Origin: an uncultured Clostridium sp.
GTDB taxonomy: Bacteria; Bacillota; Clostridia; TANB77; CAG-508
NCBI GenBank assembly: GCA_900551615.1
Contig: URWN01000059.1
Coordinates: 1 to 6,306, forward strand
Direction of reading: 5' to 3'
Length of the DNA: 6,306 bases
Part shown: positions 1 to 6,156 of the stretch, in pieces
Layout of the letters: every line of letters begins with the position of its first letter
Numbering within the stretch: position 1 is the first letter of the stretch
Translations under genes and position numbers: made by a program
The notes under the pieces: generated by a model
Told to the model about the DNA's origin: nothing
The model's database searches: none
The model's input: the letters and a program-made list of their open reading frames with translations, nothing else

Positions 1-629
1 CATATTCTGGAAACTATGTAGAAGAAGACAAAGGAGATACAAATACAACATTAAAAAAATATGGAAATACAATAGCCAAAAATATCACAAACTTTAAAAA
101 CAGTGTAACATCTAATGGAGGATACTATATTGGAAGATATGAAGCAAGGACAACAACCCCAAGAACTGCAAAAGGAGATGCATTAACACAAATAACAGAA
201 AAAGGAACGAACCCAGTATACAATTATGTAACACAAATACAAGCTGCTGAACAAGCACAAAATATGTATAATAGTTCTAAATTCACAAGTGATTTAATGA
301 ATAGTTATGCATGGGATACAGCAACATTATTTTTGCAAACATGTGGAGAAGAAAAATATTCAATAAAGACAAGTGTAAATAATTCACTAGCAAGCAAAGG
401 AACAAATTCATCAGATTATACAGGAACAAGAGATACTGTATGTAATGTATATGACATGGCAAGTAATGTATATGAATGGACAACAGAGACGTCCGACCGT
501 TCCTACAGTCCTTGTGTCCTTAGGGGAGGCATTTACACCAGCAGCAGCAGTTACACGAGCCTTCGCAACAGCTACGGTACTTCTAGCAGCTTCGATTACA
601 CTGGTTTTCGTCCACTTTTATTTGTGTAG
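1..629 (+). CDS. C-terminal part of a C-type-lectin/FGE-sulfatase-fold protein, probable DGR target (5' end outside window)
   Basis: The reading frame is open from the left edge (first full codon at 3) to a TAG at 627-629, giving 208 visible residues; the N-terminus is missing. Landmarks of the formylglycine-generating-enzyme/sulfatase-modifying family, which shares the C-type-lectin fold, appear in order: GGYYIGRYEA near 117, NPVYNYVTQIQAAEQA near 211, DMASNVYEWT at 453-482, VLRGG at 516-530 and the terminal GFRPLLFV at 603-626. In DGR target proteins this fold displays a hypervariable ligand-binding surface just before the C-terminus, and here that stretch is rich in Ser, Tyr and Thr (see the next entry). 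Catalysis is not expected; the role is probably binding at the cell or virion surface, but the anchoring part cannot be seen. Codons upstream of ~486 are A-ending and AT-rich like the rest of the window; the last ~45 codons are not. No reverse transcriptase or Avd gene is nearby. The fold call is good, the target-protein role is inferred. Confidence 0.75.
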   Translation, partial: YSGNYVEEDKGDTNTTLKKYGNTIAKNITNFKNSVTSNGGYYIGRYEARTTTPRTAKGDALTQITEKGTNPVYNYVTQIQAAEQAQNMYNSSKFTSDLMNSYAWDTATLFLQTCGEEKYSIKTSVNNSLASKGTNSSDYTGTRDTVCNVYDMASNVYEWTTETSDRSYSPCVLRGGIYTSSSSYTSLRNSYGTSSSFDYTGFRPLLFV

Positions 630-650
630 CTCTGAACGCTTAAGCCGTGT
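486..650 (+). other. Candidate DGR variable region (VR) with 3' flank
   Basis: Base composition changes sharply near 486: 491-600 is 58 G/C in 110 bases, whereas 381-480 is 32 in 100. Many codons in 531-600 have the NNC form (TAC, ACC, AGC, CGC, AAC, TTC), with AGC and TAC repeated. This is what adenine-directed mutagenesis of AAC codons in a template repeat produces, since the first two bases become random and the final C stays. Invariant-looking blocks (RGG at 522-530, GFRP at 603-614) frame the variable codons, as in known VRs. The richer composition runs past the stop to about 650 and includes the palindrome GCTTAAGC at 638-645, so the copied tract may reach into the 3' flank, where the initiation-of-mutagenic-homing site normally lies. 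The template repeat is not in the window, so this rests on composition and fold only. Confidence 0.55.
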
Positions 651-677
651 AATAAACATATAACTAAATAACTTTTA

Positions 678-833
678 TTAGAAGAACTCATAAAAGAGCG
701 CTTCTAACGAATGCAATACGTTAGAATGCCAAGTTCTGATTAGCAGGACTATCCTTTGTAAAAGGGTAGTCCAAGCAAAAACAGAACTTGGCACCTAGCG
801 GTGGCGCCACCTAACAAGGTGGTCTTTTTTTTT
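678..833 (+). ncRNA. Strongly structured 3'-UTR or small-RNA element of unknown family
   Basis: Several stems can be paired by eye. (1) TTAGAAG 678-684 with CTTCTAA 701-707, enclosing CTC/GAG. (2) TTCTAACG 702-709 with CGTTAGAA 719-726, 9-nt loop; this uses the same middle strand as (1), so the two exclude each other. (3) TGCCAAGTTCTG 727-738 with CAGAACTTGGCA 782-793, twelve perfect pairs. (4) Inside (3), GGACTATCCTTT 746-757 with AAAGGGTAGTCC 761-772, twelve pairs including one G-U, loop GTA. (5) The palindrome GGTGGCGCCACC 800-811, whose right half is also the left arm of the terminator. The block is much richer in G+C than the A-rich DNA after it and contains no reading frame I can support. 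It begins 48 nt after the stop of the lectin-fold gene, so it could be that mRNA's 3' end, an independent RNA, or a DNA cruciform used in retrohoming. I recognise no known RNA family in it. Confidence 0.5.
806..833 (+). terminator. Intrinsic terminator closing the structured block
   Basis: GCCACCT at 806-812 pairs with AGGTGGT at 817-823 around the loop AACA, followed by C and nine T residues (825-833). This GC-rich hairpin with a U-tract fits a Rho-independent terminator for rightward transcription. The preceding GGTGGC (800-805) could compete for the left arm, and CACC at 792-795 could pair with GGTG at 800-803 instead. Confidence 0.8.
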
Positions 834-1066
834 GCTTCAATATAAAACCCTAAAGTAAAATAAAACCAAAAAATAAACAAAAACAATATAAAATTAAGAA
901 ATAAAAAGAAAAAACAAGTAAAACAAAAAATTTACTATATAATCAAAATTGACAAATACAAAAAAATACAATAAAAAAGAATAAAAAACAAAAAAACGCA
1001 AAAAATAAAACAAAAGGCACAATAAAAATAAGAACAAAATAAAAAATAAAAAATTTGCCACAGAAG
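834..1066. other. Gene-free A-rich stretch, possible weak promoter
   Basis: About 230 bases made almost only of A with scattered C, T and G on the + strand. Reverse-strand reading frames here are runs of Phe, Leu and Ile caused by composition and are not credible genes. A perfect -35 box TTGACA sits at 949-954, and 17 bases further is TAAAAA (972-977), a poor -10; this could weakly drive the small gene starting at 1083. A TATAAT at 938-943 lacks a good -35 partner. Nothing else is visible. Confidence 0.4.
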
Positions 1067-1082
1067 AAAGGAACGTGATAAA

Positions 1083-1295
1083 ATGCAAAACAAACAACAA
1101 GAAAACATATTAGAAGAAATATATCAAACAAGATATGAAAAACTAGACCAAATAATAATAGAAAAAACAAAACAAAACAAATCAACAAACCAAGAAGAAA
1201 AAGAAAGCATAAAAAACGCAATAATAATGGAAGAAATGTACAAACAGGGATTCAAAGACGGGATAAATCTAATAATACAATGTCAAAAAATATAG
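1083..1295 (+). CDS. Small hypothetical protein, 70 aa
   Basis: An ATG at 1083 is preceded by AAAGGA (1067-1072) with 10 nt spacing, a good ribosome binding site, and the frame runs to TAG at 1293-1295. The product is hydrophilic, rich in Lys, Glu, Gln and Asn, and probably helical throughout; residues 1-25 could form an amphipathic helix. It has no signal peptide, membrane segment or cysteine pair. The C-terminal EEMYKQGFKDGINLIIQC recalls short clostridial proteins of unknown function that end in a GFKLG-like helix, such as the DUF6809 group. That likeness is from memory and weak. It lies between the terminator at 833 and the gyrA promoter, so it is probably its own transcription unit. Function unknown; the ribosome binding site and non-repetitive sequence make it a likely real gene. 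Confidence 0.6.
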   Translation: MQNKQQENILEEIYQTRYEKLDQIIIEKTKQNKSTNQEEKESIKNAIIMEEMYKQGFKDGINLIIQCQKI

Positions 1296-1365
1296 CAAAA
1301 AAATAAACAAAAAAGAAAAAAATAAAAAAGCAAAATAAAAAATCCAAAACAACAGAAATCCCTAG

Positions 1366-1384
1366 TAAAAAAGCAACTTTTTTA
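1366..1384 (+). terminator. Weak A/T hairpin between the small gene and gyrA
   Basis: TAAAAAAG (1366-1373) pairs with CTTTTTTA (1377-1384) around the loop CAA, eight pairs, nearly all A-T. The right arm itself supplies a six-T run. It lies 70 nt after the small gene's stop and 10 nt before the gyrA -35 box, so it could end the small transcript, but its stability is low. Confidence 0.3.
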
Positions 1385-1394
1385 GCAAAATCCC

Positions 1395-1423
1395 TTGCAA
1401 AATCAAGGTTAGTTTAGTATAAT
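1395..1423 (+). promoter_or_regulatory. gyrA promoter (sigma-A type) with dyad over the -35 box
   Basis: TTGCAA (1395-1400) and a perfect TATAAT (1418-1423) are separated by exactly 17 bases, placing transcription start near 1430 and giving a leader of about 30 nt before the gyrA ATG. The -35 lies inside an inverted repeat, CCTTG at 1393-1397 and CAAGG at 1404-1408 with 6 bases between. It also overlaps a direct repeat of GCAAAATC at 1385-1392 and 1397-1404. Such an arrangement could be an operator, but no regulator is evident here. Confidence 0.75.
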
Positions 1424-1460
1424 ACAAATGTAGAAAAAACAATGAAAAGAGGGAAAACAA

Positions 1461-3917
1461 ATGGAAGAAACACCACAAAGAAGAGACGGAAAAATAATAG
1501 AAAGAGACATCGACAAAGAAATGAGAACAGCATACATAGACTATGCTATGAGTGTTATAGTATCACGTGCACTTCCAGACGCAAGAGACGGTTTAAAACC
1601 AGTACATAGAAGAATATTATACGCAATGCACGAAGATGGAATCACATCAGACAAAGCATACCGTAAATGTGCAAACACAGTAGGATCAGTTTTAGGACGT
1701 TACCATCCACATGGAGACAGCTCAGTATATGACGCAATGGTAAGACTAGCACAAGACTTCACAATGAGATATCCACTAGTAGATGGACATGGAAACTTCG
1801 GTTCAGTAGACGGAGACAGTCCAGCAGCCATGAGGTACACAGAAGCCAGAATGTCAAAAATTTCTGAACTAATGCTAACAGACATAGAAAAAAACACAGT
1901 AGACTTTATGCCTAACTATGACGATAGATTACAAGAACCAACAGTATTACCAGCAAGAATACCAGCATTACTAGTAAATGGTTCATCAGGTATAGCCGTA
2001 GGTATGGCGACAAACATACCACCACATAACCTATCAGAAGTAATAGATGGAATTATAAAAGTAATAGACAATCCAGAAACAACAATAGAAGAATTAATGG
2101 AAGTCATAAAAGGTCCAGACTTTCCAACAGGAGCAACAATTCTAGGTAAAGAAGGAATAAAAGAAGCATATACAACAGGTAGAGGAAAAATCACAATGAG
2201 AGCCGAAGCCGAAATAGAAGAAATGAGCGGAAATAGACAAAGAATAATAATAACATCTTTACCATATCAAGTAAACAAAGCAAAACTAGTAAAAACAATA
2301 GCAGACTTATCAAAAGAGAAAAAAGTCGAAGGAATCTCAGAAGTAAGAGATGAATCAGACAGAAAAGAAAAAACTAGAGTTGTAGTAGAATTAAAAAGAG
2401 ATGCTAGACCACAAGTAATATTAAACCAATTATATAAACACACACAAATGCAAGAAACATTTGGTGCAATCATGTTAGCCCTAGTAGATGGAGAACCTAA
2501 AATACTAACACTAAGACAATGTCTAGACTGTTTCATAGGACACAGAAAAGAAGTTATCCTAAGAAGAACAAAATTTGAATTAGACAAAGCCCTAGCAAGA
2601 GCACACATTTTAGAAGGTTTAAAAATAGCACTAGACAATATAGACGAAGTAATAAACATCATACGTTCTTCATATGACAATCCAAAAGAAAGATTAATGG
2701 AAAGATTTGGACTATCAGACATACAAGCTCAAGCTATCCTAGACATGAGATTAAAAACATTGTCAGGATTGCAAAGAGAAAAAATAGAAGAAGAATACAA
2801 CGAATTAATGAAACTAATAGCACACTTAAAAGACATCTTATCAAGTGCAACATTAGTGTATGACATAATAAAAGAAGAACTATTAGAAATCAAAGAAAAA
2901 TACGGAGACGACAGACTAACAAAAATAGTTCCAGCTGCAGGTGAGTTCAACGCAGAAGACTTAGTTAAAGAAGAGCAAACAGTAGTAGCCCTAACACATT
3001 TTGGTTACATAAAAAGAATGCCAATAGACATATACAGAAGCCAAAGAAGAGGCGGAAAAGGAATAACAGGAATAGCAACAAGAGAAGAAGACTTCGTAAA
3101 ACAAATATTTACAGCATCAACACATGACACAATACTATTCTTCTCAAATAAAGGAAAACTATACAAACTAAGAGGATTTGAGATTCCAGAAGCAGGAAGA
3201 ACTGCAAGAGGAACAGCAATCGTAAACTTACTAAACCTAGACGCAGGAGAAAAAATATCAGCAGTTATACCAATCCAAAACTTCGCAGAAGGTAAATACT
3301 TATTAATGGCAACAAAAAATGGACTAATAAAGAAAACAGCACTTACAGAATATAATTCTGCAAGAAGAACAGGATTACAAGGAATAACACTTAAAGAAGA
3401 CGACGAGCTTATTACCGTAAGACTTACAGACGGTGAAGACAATGTAGTACTTGTAACACGTGAAGGAATGTGTATAACATTTGACGAAAAAGAAGTACGT
3501 CCAATAGGTAGAGTTTCACAAGGTGTAATAGGTATAAGACTAGACGAAGGCGACGAAGTAATCGGTATGGAATCAGTAATAGCAGGAGGAAAAGGAGCAA
3601 CACTACTTGCAATCACAGAAAACGGATTTGGAAAAAGAACAGAATTAGACGAATATAGAGTTCAAATAAGAGGAGGAAAAGGTGTTATCACTTATAAAAT
3701 AACACCAAAAACAGGAAAACTAGTAGGAGCAAGAATTGCAACAGAAGAAGATGATGTAATGTTAATTACAGATACTGGAACAATTATTAGACTTAATGTA
3801 AAAGACATTAGTGTTCTTGGAAGATCAACACAAGGTGTAACTCTAATGAGAACTAATGATGGTGGAAAAGTTGTAAGTATAGAAACTTTAACTCCAGAAA
3901 TAGATGAAGTAGAATAA
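1461..3917 (+). CDS. gyrA: DNA gyrase subunit A
   Basis: Complete 818-residue GyrA, the breakage-reunion subunit that with GyrB forms the A2B2 enzyme introducing negative supercoils with ATP. The N-terminal catalytic region (about 10-500) has the family sequence RALPDARDGLKPVHRRILYAM at 36-56, with catalytic Tyr126 in AAMRYTEAR after Arg125. The quinolone-determining region reads GDSSVYD, so Ser87 and Asp91 (E. coli Ser83 and Asp87) keep the susceptible-type residues. The C-terminal domain (about 510-810) starts with a perfect GyrA box QRRGGKG at 528-534. It shows six degenerate blade motifs, including RTGLQG, VSQGVIG, IRGGKG and STQGV, consistent with the DNA-wrapping beta-pinwheel. The GyrA box argues for GyrA over ParC. 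GAGGG at 1449-1453 is a Shine-Dalgarno site 7 nt before the ATG, and the start matches the family. The acidic tail is short, and gyrB is not adjacent in this window. Arg is mostly AGA and Ile mostly ATA, but the last ~60 codons shift to T-ending codons. Confidence 0.98.
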   Translation: MEETPQRRDGKIIERDIDKEMRTAYIDYAMSVIVSRALPDARDGLKPVHRRILYAMHEDGITSDKAYRKCANTVGSVLGRYHPHGDSSVYDAMVRLAQDFTMRYPLVDGHGNFGSVDGDSPAAMRYTEARMSKISELMLTDIEKNTVDFMPNYDDRLQEPTVLPARIPALLVNGSSGIAVGMATNIPPHNLSEVIDGIIKVIDNPETTIEELMEVIKGPDFPTGATILGKEGIKEAYTTGRGKITMRAEAEIEEMSGNRQRIIITSLPYQVNKAKLVKTIADLSKEKKVEGISEVRDESDRKEKTRVVVELKRDARPQVILNQLYKHTQMQETFGAIMLALVDGEPKILTLRQCLDCFIGHRKEVILRRTKFELDKALARAHILEGLKIALDNIDEVINIIRSSYDNPKERLMERFGLSDIQAQAILDMRLKTLSGLQREKIEEEYNELMKLIAHLKDILSSATLVYDIIKEELLEIKEKYGDDRLTKIVPAAGEFNAEDLVKEEQTVVALTHFGYIKRMPIDIYRSQRRGGKGITGIATREEDFVKQIFTASTHDTILFFSNKGKLYKLRGFEIPEAGRTARGTAIVNLLNLDAGEKISAVIPIQNFAEGKYLLMATKNGLIKKTALTEYNSARRTGLQGITLKEDDELITVRLTDGEDNVVLVTREGMCITFDEKEVRPIGRVSQGVIGIRLDEGDEVIGMESVIAGGKGATLLAITENGFGKRTELDEYRVQIRGGKGVITYKITPKTGKLVGARIATEEDDVMLITDTGTIIRLNVKDISVLGRSTQGVTLMRTNDGGKVVSIETLTPEIDEVE

Positions 3918-3918
3918 A

Positions 3919-3965
3919 AAAATCGGGATTCAGGGGCCACCACTCCAAATCCCGATTTTAATTTA
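3919..3965 (+). terminator. gyrA terminator, likely bidirectional
   Basis: AAAATCGGGATT (3919-3930) pairs perfectly with AATCCCGATTTT (3948-3959), twelve base pairs beginning 2 nt after the gyrA stop, followed by AATTTAT. The 17-nt loop can add GGGG/CTCC pairing (3933-3936 with 3943-3946). Read leftward, the hairpin is followed by a longer T-run (the A-tract at 3916-3922), so it would also stop leftward transcription. Confidence 0.85.
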
Positions 3966-3992
3966 TATGATAATTACTTATAATAATAAAAA

Positions 3993-4021
3993 AGGAATCA
4001 AAGACTTAATCCCCGATTCCT
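3993..4021 (-). terminator. Terminator of the leftward helicase-loader operon
   Basis: On the - strand AGGAATC (4021-4015) pairs with GATTCCT (3999-3993) around a 15-nt loop and is followed by a T-rich run (3992 leftward, TTTTTATTATTA). It begins 8 nt after the loader gene's stop. The + strand also has a T-rich stretch after the hairpin (4023 on), so it may work both ways as a backup for gyrA. Confidence 0.75.
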
Positions 4022-4029
4022 CATTTTTA

Positions 4030-5038
4030 TTATTTTTTAAATCTTAAATCCTCTCCAAAGAAATAATAAATATCATAATAACCAGCAATTCTAGAACCAA
4101 TACGTTCCTCATAATTCTTAAAAATATCATTAATATTAAGGTTAGTAGAAATAATAGTCTTAGTAACTTTATGGTTCAAATTCAAAATTCTAGTATTCAA
4201 AATAGTAAACAACTCACTAAGTTTCATGCTATTTAAAGACTCAGTACCCAAATCATCAATAATCAACAAATCGCAATCAAGAATAGACTGATAAAAATCA
4301 TTACTCAAGTTTTTTTGACGATTCATCTTAAAATCTATTACGCTTTCAAGCAATACAGGCGCAGTCTGGTATATAACAGTCTTACCAGATTTTAATAATT
4401 CACTAGCAATACAATTAGACATATAGCTTTTACCGTAAACCAGTAGAACCAACAAAAAGTAAATTCTTATAATCAGGATTATCAAAATTTTTAACAAACT
4501 CAATAGATTTATTTTTAATATTTAAAATATTTCTTCTAGGAGAAATATTAAATCTATATTTAGCCAAATCAACTTCATCAGAAAAAAGTAATTCATTAAA
4601 ATTAGAAAAATTCTCCTTGTCAATATTAGAAATATTAGATTTGTTAAAAGAAATATTAAGCAACTTTTGCTTTAAACAATTACACATAGTAGTTTTATAA
4701 TTGTTATCTAAAACAAAACCAGTATCATTACAAATTTTACATTCATAAAAAGGTTTTAAATAATCAAGGCTATAGCCATTTTGCAATAAAATAGCTTCCT
4801 TCTCTTTTTTTAAATTAGCAATTTTCAATTTAAGATTATTCACACTATTAGAGTCAGATGTATTGTTTAAAATACTTTTAGCAGTACTAATTCCCAAAGT
4901 GCTCAATTCCGCATCAATTTGTTCCAAACGAGGAATCAACTTATATAAATTTTTCTTTCTTTCTTCTAAATCCAATTCAGCATTTAATTTTTTTTGTTCA
5001 TATTCTTTTAACAAAGAATTCAAAGCTTCATTTGCCAT
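4030..5038 (-). pseudogene. dnaI: DnaI/DnaC-type replicative helicase loader (AAA+), frameshifted in Walker A
   Basis: Two overlapping frames on the - strand join into one 335-residue loader. The start is ATG at 5038-5036, preceded by AAAGGAGA. The first part (202 codons) has a charged coiled-coil-like N-terminus (about 10-45 and 64-85), a probable zinc site with Cys100, Cys103, Cys119 and Cys121 (CKICNDTG...CNC), the family motif NFSNFNELLFSD (143-154), then NLLFVGSTG and a premature stop. The second frame resumes with GKSYMSNCIASELL, Walker B LLIIDDLGTE (Asp261-Asp262), sensor-1 ISTN (Asn299) and the arginine-finger region EERIGSRIAG. One extra base near 4435 separates GSTG from GKS; removing it restores GSTGLGKS. 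In this family the protein delivers the replicative helicase to origins or restart sites with DnaD/DnaB, whose likely homologue is the preceding gene. The gene is normally essential and the rest looks intact, so a sequence error or very recent mutation is as likely as true decay. Confidence 0.85.
4431..4440 (-). other. One-base insertion site within Walker A
   Basis: The - strand reads GGT TTA CGG TAA where GGT TTA GGT AAA AGC is expected. The extra C (G on the + strand at 4435) creates a CGG codon, rare for this A/T-biased genome, followed at once by a stop. Deleting the A at 4436 instead would also restore frame, giving GFGKS. The tract is not a homopolymer, so simple homopolymer miscounting does not explain it. 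Confidence 0.7.
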
Positions 5039-5050
5039 TAAAAATCTCCT

Positions 5051-5070
5051 TTATATTAAAATTAATATAA
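5051..5070 (-). repeat. A/T palindrome overlapping the loader's ribosome binding site
   Basis: TTATATTA (5051-5058) and TAATATAA (5063-5070) form an 8-bp A/T-only stem with a 4-nt loop in the 47-nt gap between the two operon genes. Its end overlaps the first bases of the AAAGGAGA site (5045-5052). It has no T-run, so it is not a terminator. It could slightly affect loader translation, or be chance in AT-rich DNA. Confidence 0.35.
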
Positions 5071-5085
5071 CACATAAAATAGATT

Positions 5086-6075
5086 TTATTTATTATTATC
5101 CATATTATCAGTCACATTGTTAGCATACAAAAAGTCCAAATTATCATATTGTCTTTGTTCATAATTAGCCTTAGAAACTTTAGACTTCATCTCTTTTAAA
5201 TCTTTAGTTTGCTTTTTACGTTGTTCTAAAAATGCCTCAACTTGATCAGGAGTTTTCAAATTTCTTTCATGCCAATCACTTATAACACTATTAATATACT
5301 CAAAAGTAGGATTTTGTTTATATGTAGTTCTCTTCAAAGCAATTTCAATAACATTCATATCATAGCCAAAATCTAAAATCCAATTTTCGATATAAGCCTC
5401 TTCATATTGGGTTAAACCACCATGTTTACCAAGTTTTTTAGCAATAATTTTTTTAATATTTTTCATTTTTTCTTGTTTTTGATCATAAGCATCCAAATCA
5501 TTCCAAGTATGAATTTTATTTGCACCCCAAGCTTCCGCAACAGCTTGAACATAATTTTTGTGCAAAGCAGAACGATTATAACAATAATCAAATAAAGTAA
5601 TCATAACTTGCTCATCAAAATTATATTTTCTAAACCATAAATCAATATCATTGTACCAAGAAGGCCCCATAATACCTTGAAAATACATATTATTAATATG
5701 CTCAATAGCCTTAGCTCTTGATTGATTTTTAGCCACATTTTCAATAGTTTCTTTAGATTGAGTAAGATTTGGTTTATATAAATTATTTAAAGTTACTTCC
5801 TGTAAATCTATAACAATAAAACCTGTAGTTTTTTTCAAAATCAATTTAGCTTCTTCCAAAAACTTCAAGCCATCACTTATAGTTTTAACAGGTAAAGACA
5901 ACTTTTTTGATAAATCATTTATTTTAACATCTTTTTTATATTTAGAAAGAAAAACTAAATATAAATATATTTTTAAATAATCACCAGGAAGTTCTGGTAA
6001 ATAATCAGTAAAAAATATATCTGGTATTTGTGTTTCAGAAAATAATAATTGTTTTTCATTTTGTTCAAGTTTCAT
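5086..6075 (-). CDS. DnaD/DnaB-domain replication initiation protein, 329 aa
   Basis: Residues about 28-95 form a winged-helix DNA-binding domain of the DnaD N-terminal type (KINDLSKKLSLPVKTISDGLKFLEE is the recognition part). Two DnaB_2 (DnaD-like C-terminal) domains follow: about 120-197, with the more diverged pattern ending VQAVAEAWGANKIHTW, and about 205-283, ending in YINSVISDWHERNLKTPDQV at 260-279. The latter is a close match to the family's YxxxIxxxW signature. B. subtilis DnaD has one such domain and DnaB two; this protein has the DnaB-like domain number but is shorter. It therefore probably combines their roles in remodelling DNA and recruiting the helicase loader encoded 47 nt downstream. 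The tail (about 285-329) is charged and likely disordered. A GGGGGA ribosome binding site (6083-6087) sits 7 nt before the ATG. I give no symbol because dnaB or dnaD would both be arguable. Confidence 0.9.
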   Translation of the reverse strand: MKLEQNEKQLLFSETQIPDIFFTDYLPELPGDYLKIYLYLVFLSKYKKDVKINDLSKKLSLPVKTISDGLKFLEEAKLILKKTTGFIVIDLQEVTLNNLYKPNLTQSKETIENVAKNQSRAKAIEHINNMYFQGIMGPSWYNDIDLWFRKYNFDEQVMITLFDYCYNRSALHKNYVQAVAEAWGANKIHTWNDLDAYDQKQEKMKNIKKIIAKKLGKHGGLTQYEEAYIENWILDFGYDMNVIEIALKRTTYKQNPTFEYINSVISDWHERNLKTPDQVEAFLEQRKKQTKDLKEMKSKVSKANYEQRQYDNLDFLYANNVTDNMDNNK

Positions 6076-6127
6076 TTTTAATCCCCCATTAAAATAAATG
6101 ATTTGTAATATCTAATTTGTATAATAG

Positions 6128-6156
6128 ATTATAACTTTTTTAGACAAAAAATTCAA
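6128..6156 (-). promoter_or_regulatory. Promoter of the DnaD-like / helicase-loader operon
   Basis: On the - strand TTGAAT (6156-6151) and a perfect TATAAT (6133-6128) are 17 bases apart, placing the start near 6120 and leaving a leader of about 45 nt to the ATG at 6075. No terminator or second promoter is seen before the loader gene, so both genes are probably one transcript. Confidence 0.7.

Noticed and set aside
1..629. A catalytic formylglycine-generating enzyme
   Set aside because: Only the scaffold motifs (GRYEA, NVYEWT, RGG, GFRP) match. The Ser/Tyr-rich C-terminus and missing enzyme context fit a binding protein better.
445..663. A second rightward frame (72 codons) across the variable region
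   Set aside because: It lies out of frame over the lectin-fold coding sequence, which has the family motifs; the openness comes from the G+C-richer composition.
702..726. CTAACG...CGTTAG resembling an integron attC end pair
   Set aside because: The site spans only about 25 bases, the right box is not GTTRRRY, and there is no integrase or cassette array.
736..745. CTGATTAG within the big hairpin, similar to a hammerhead CTGATGA core
   Set aside because: The core base is wrong, and there is no GAAA partner or three-stem arrangement.
894..1221. Leftward reading frames of 68 and 92 codons rich in Phe, Leu and Cys
   Set aside because: They are the reverse of an A-rich tract and of the small gene at 1083-1295, have low-complexity products and no ribosome binding site.
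1461..3917. Topoisomerase IV subunit ParC instead of GyrA
   Set aside because: A perfect GyrA box QRRGGKG and six blade motifs are present.
4431..4440. Programmed +1 frameshift in the helicase loader
   Set aside because: The slippery step TTA to TAC re-pairs poorly, no upstream Shine-Dalgarno stimulator is seen, and the site falls in a catalytic loop. The rare CGG and stop do not suffice alone.
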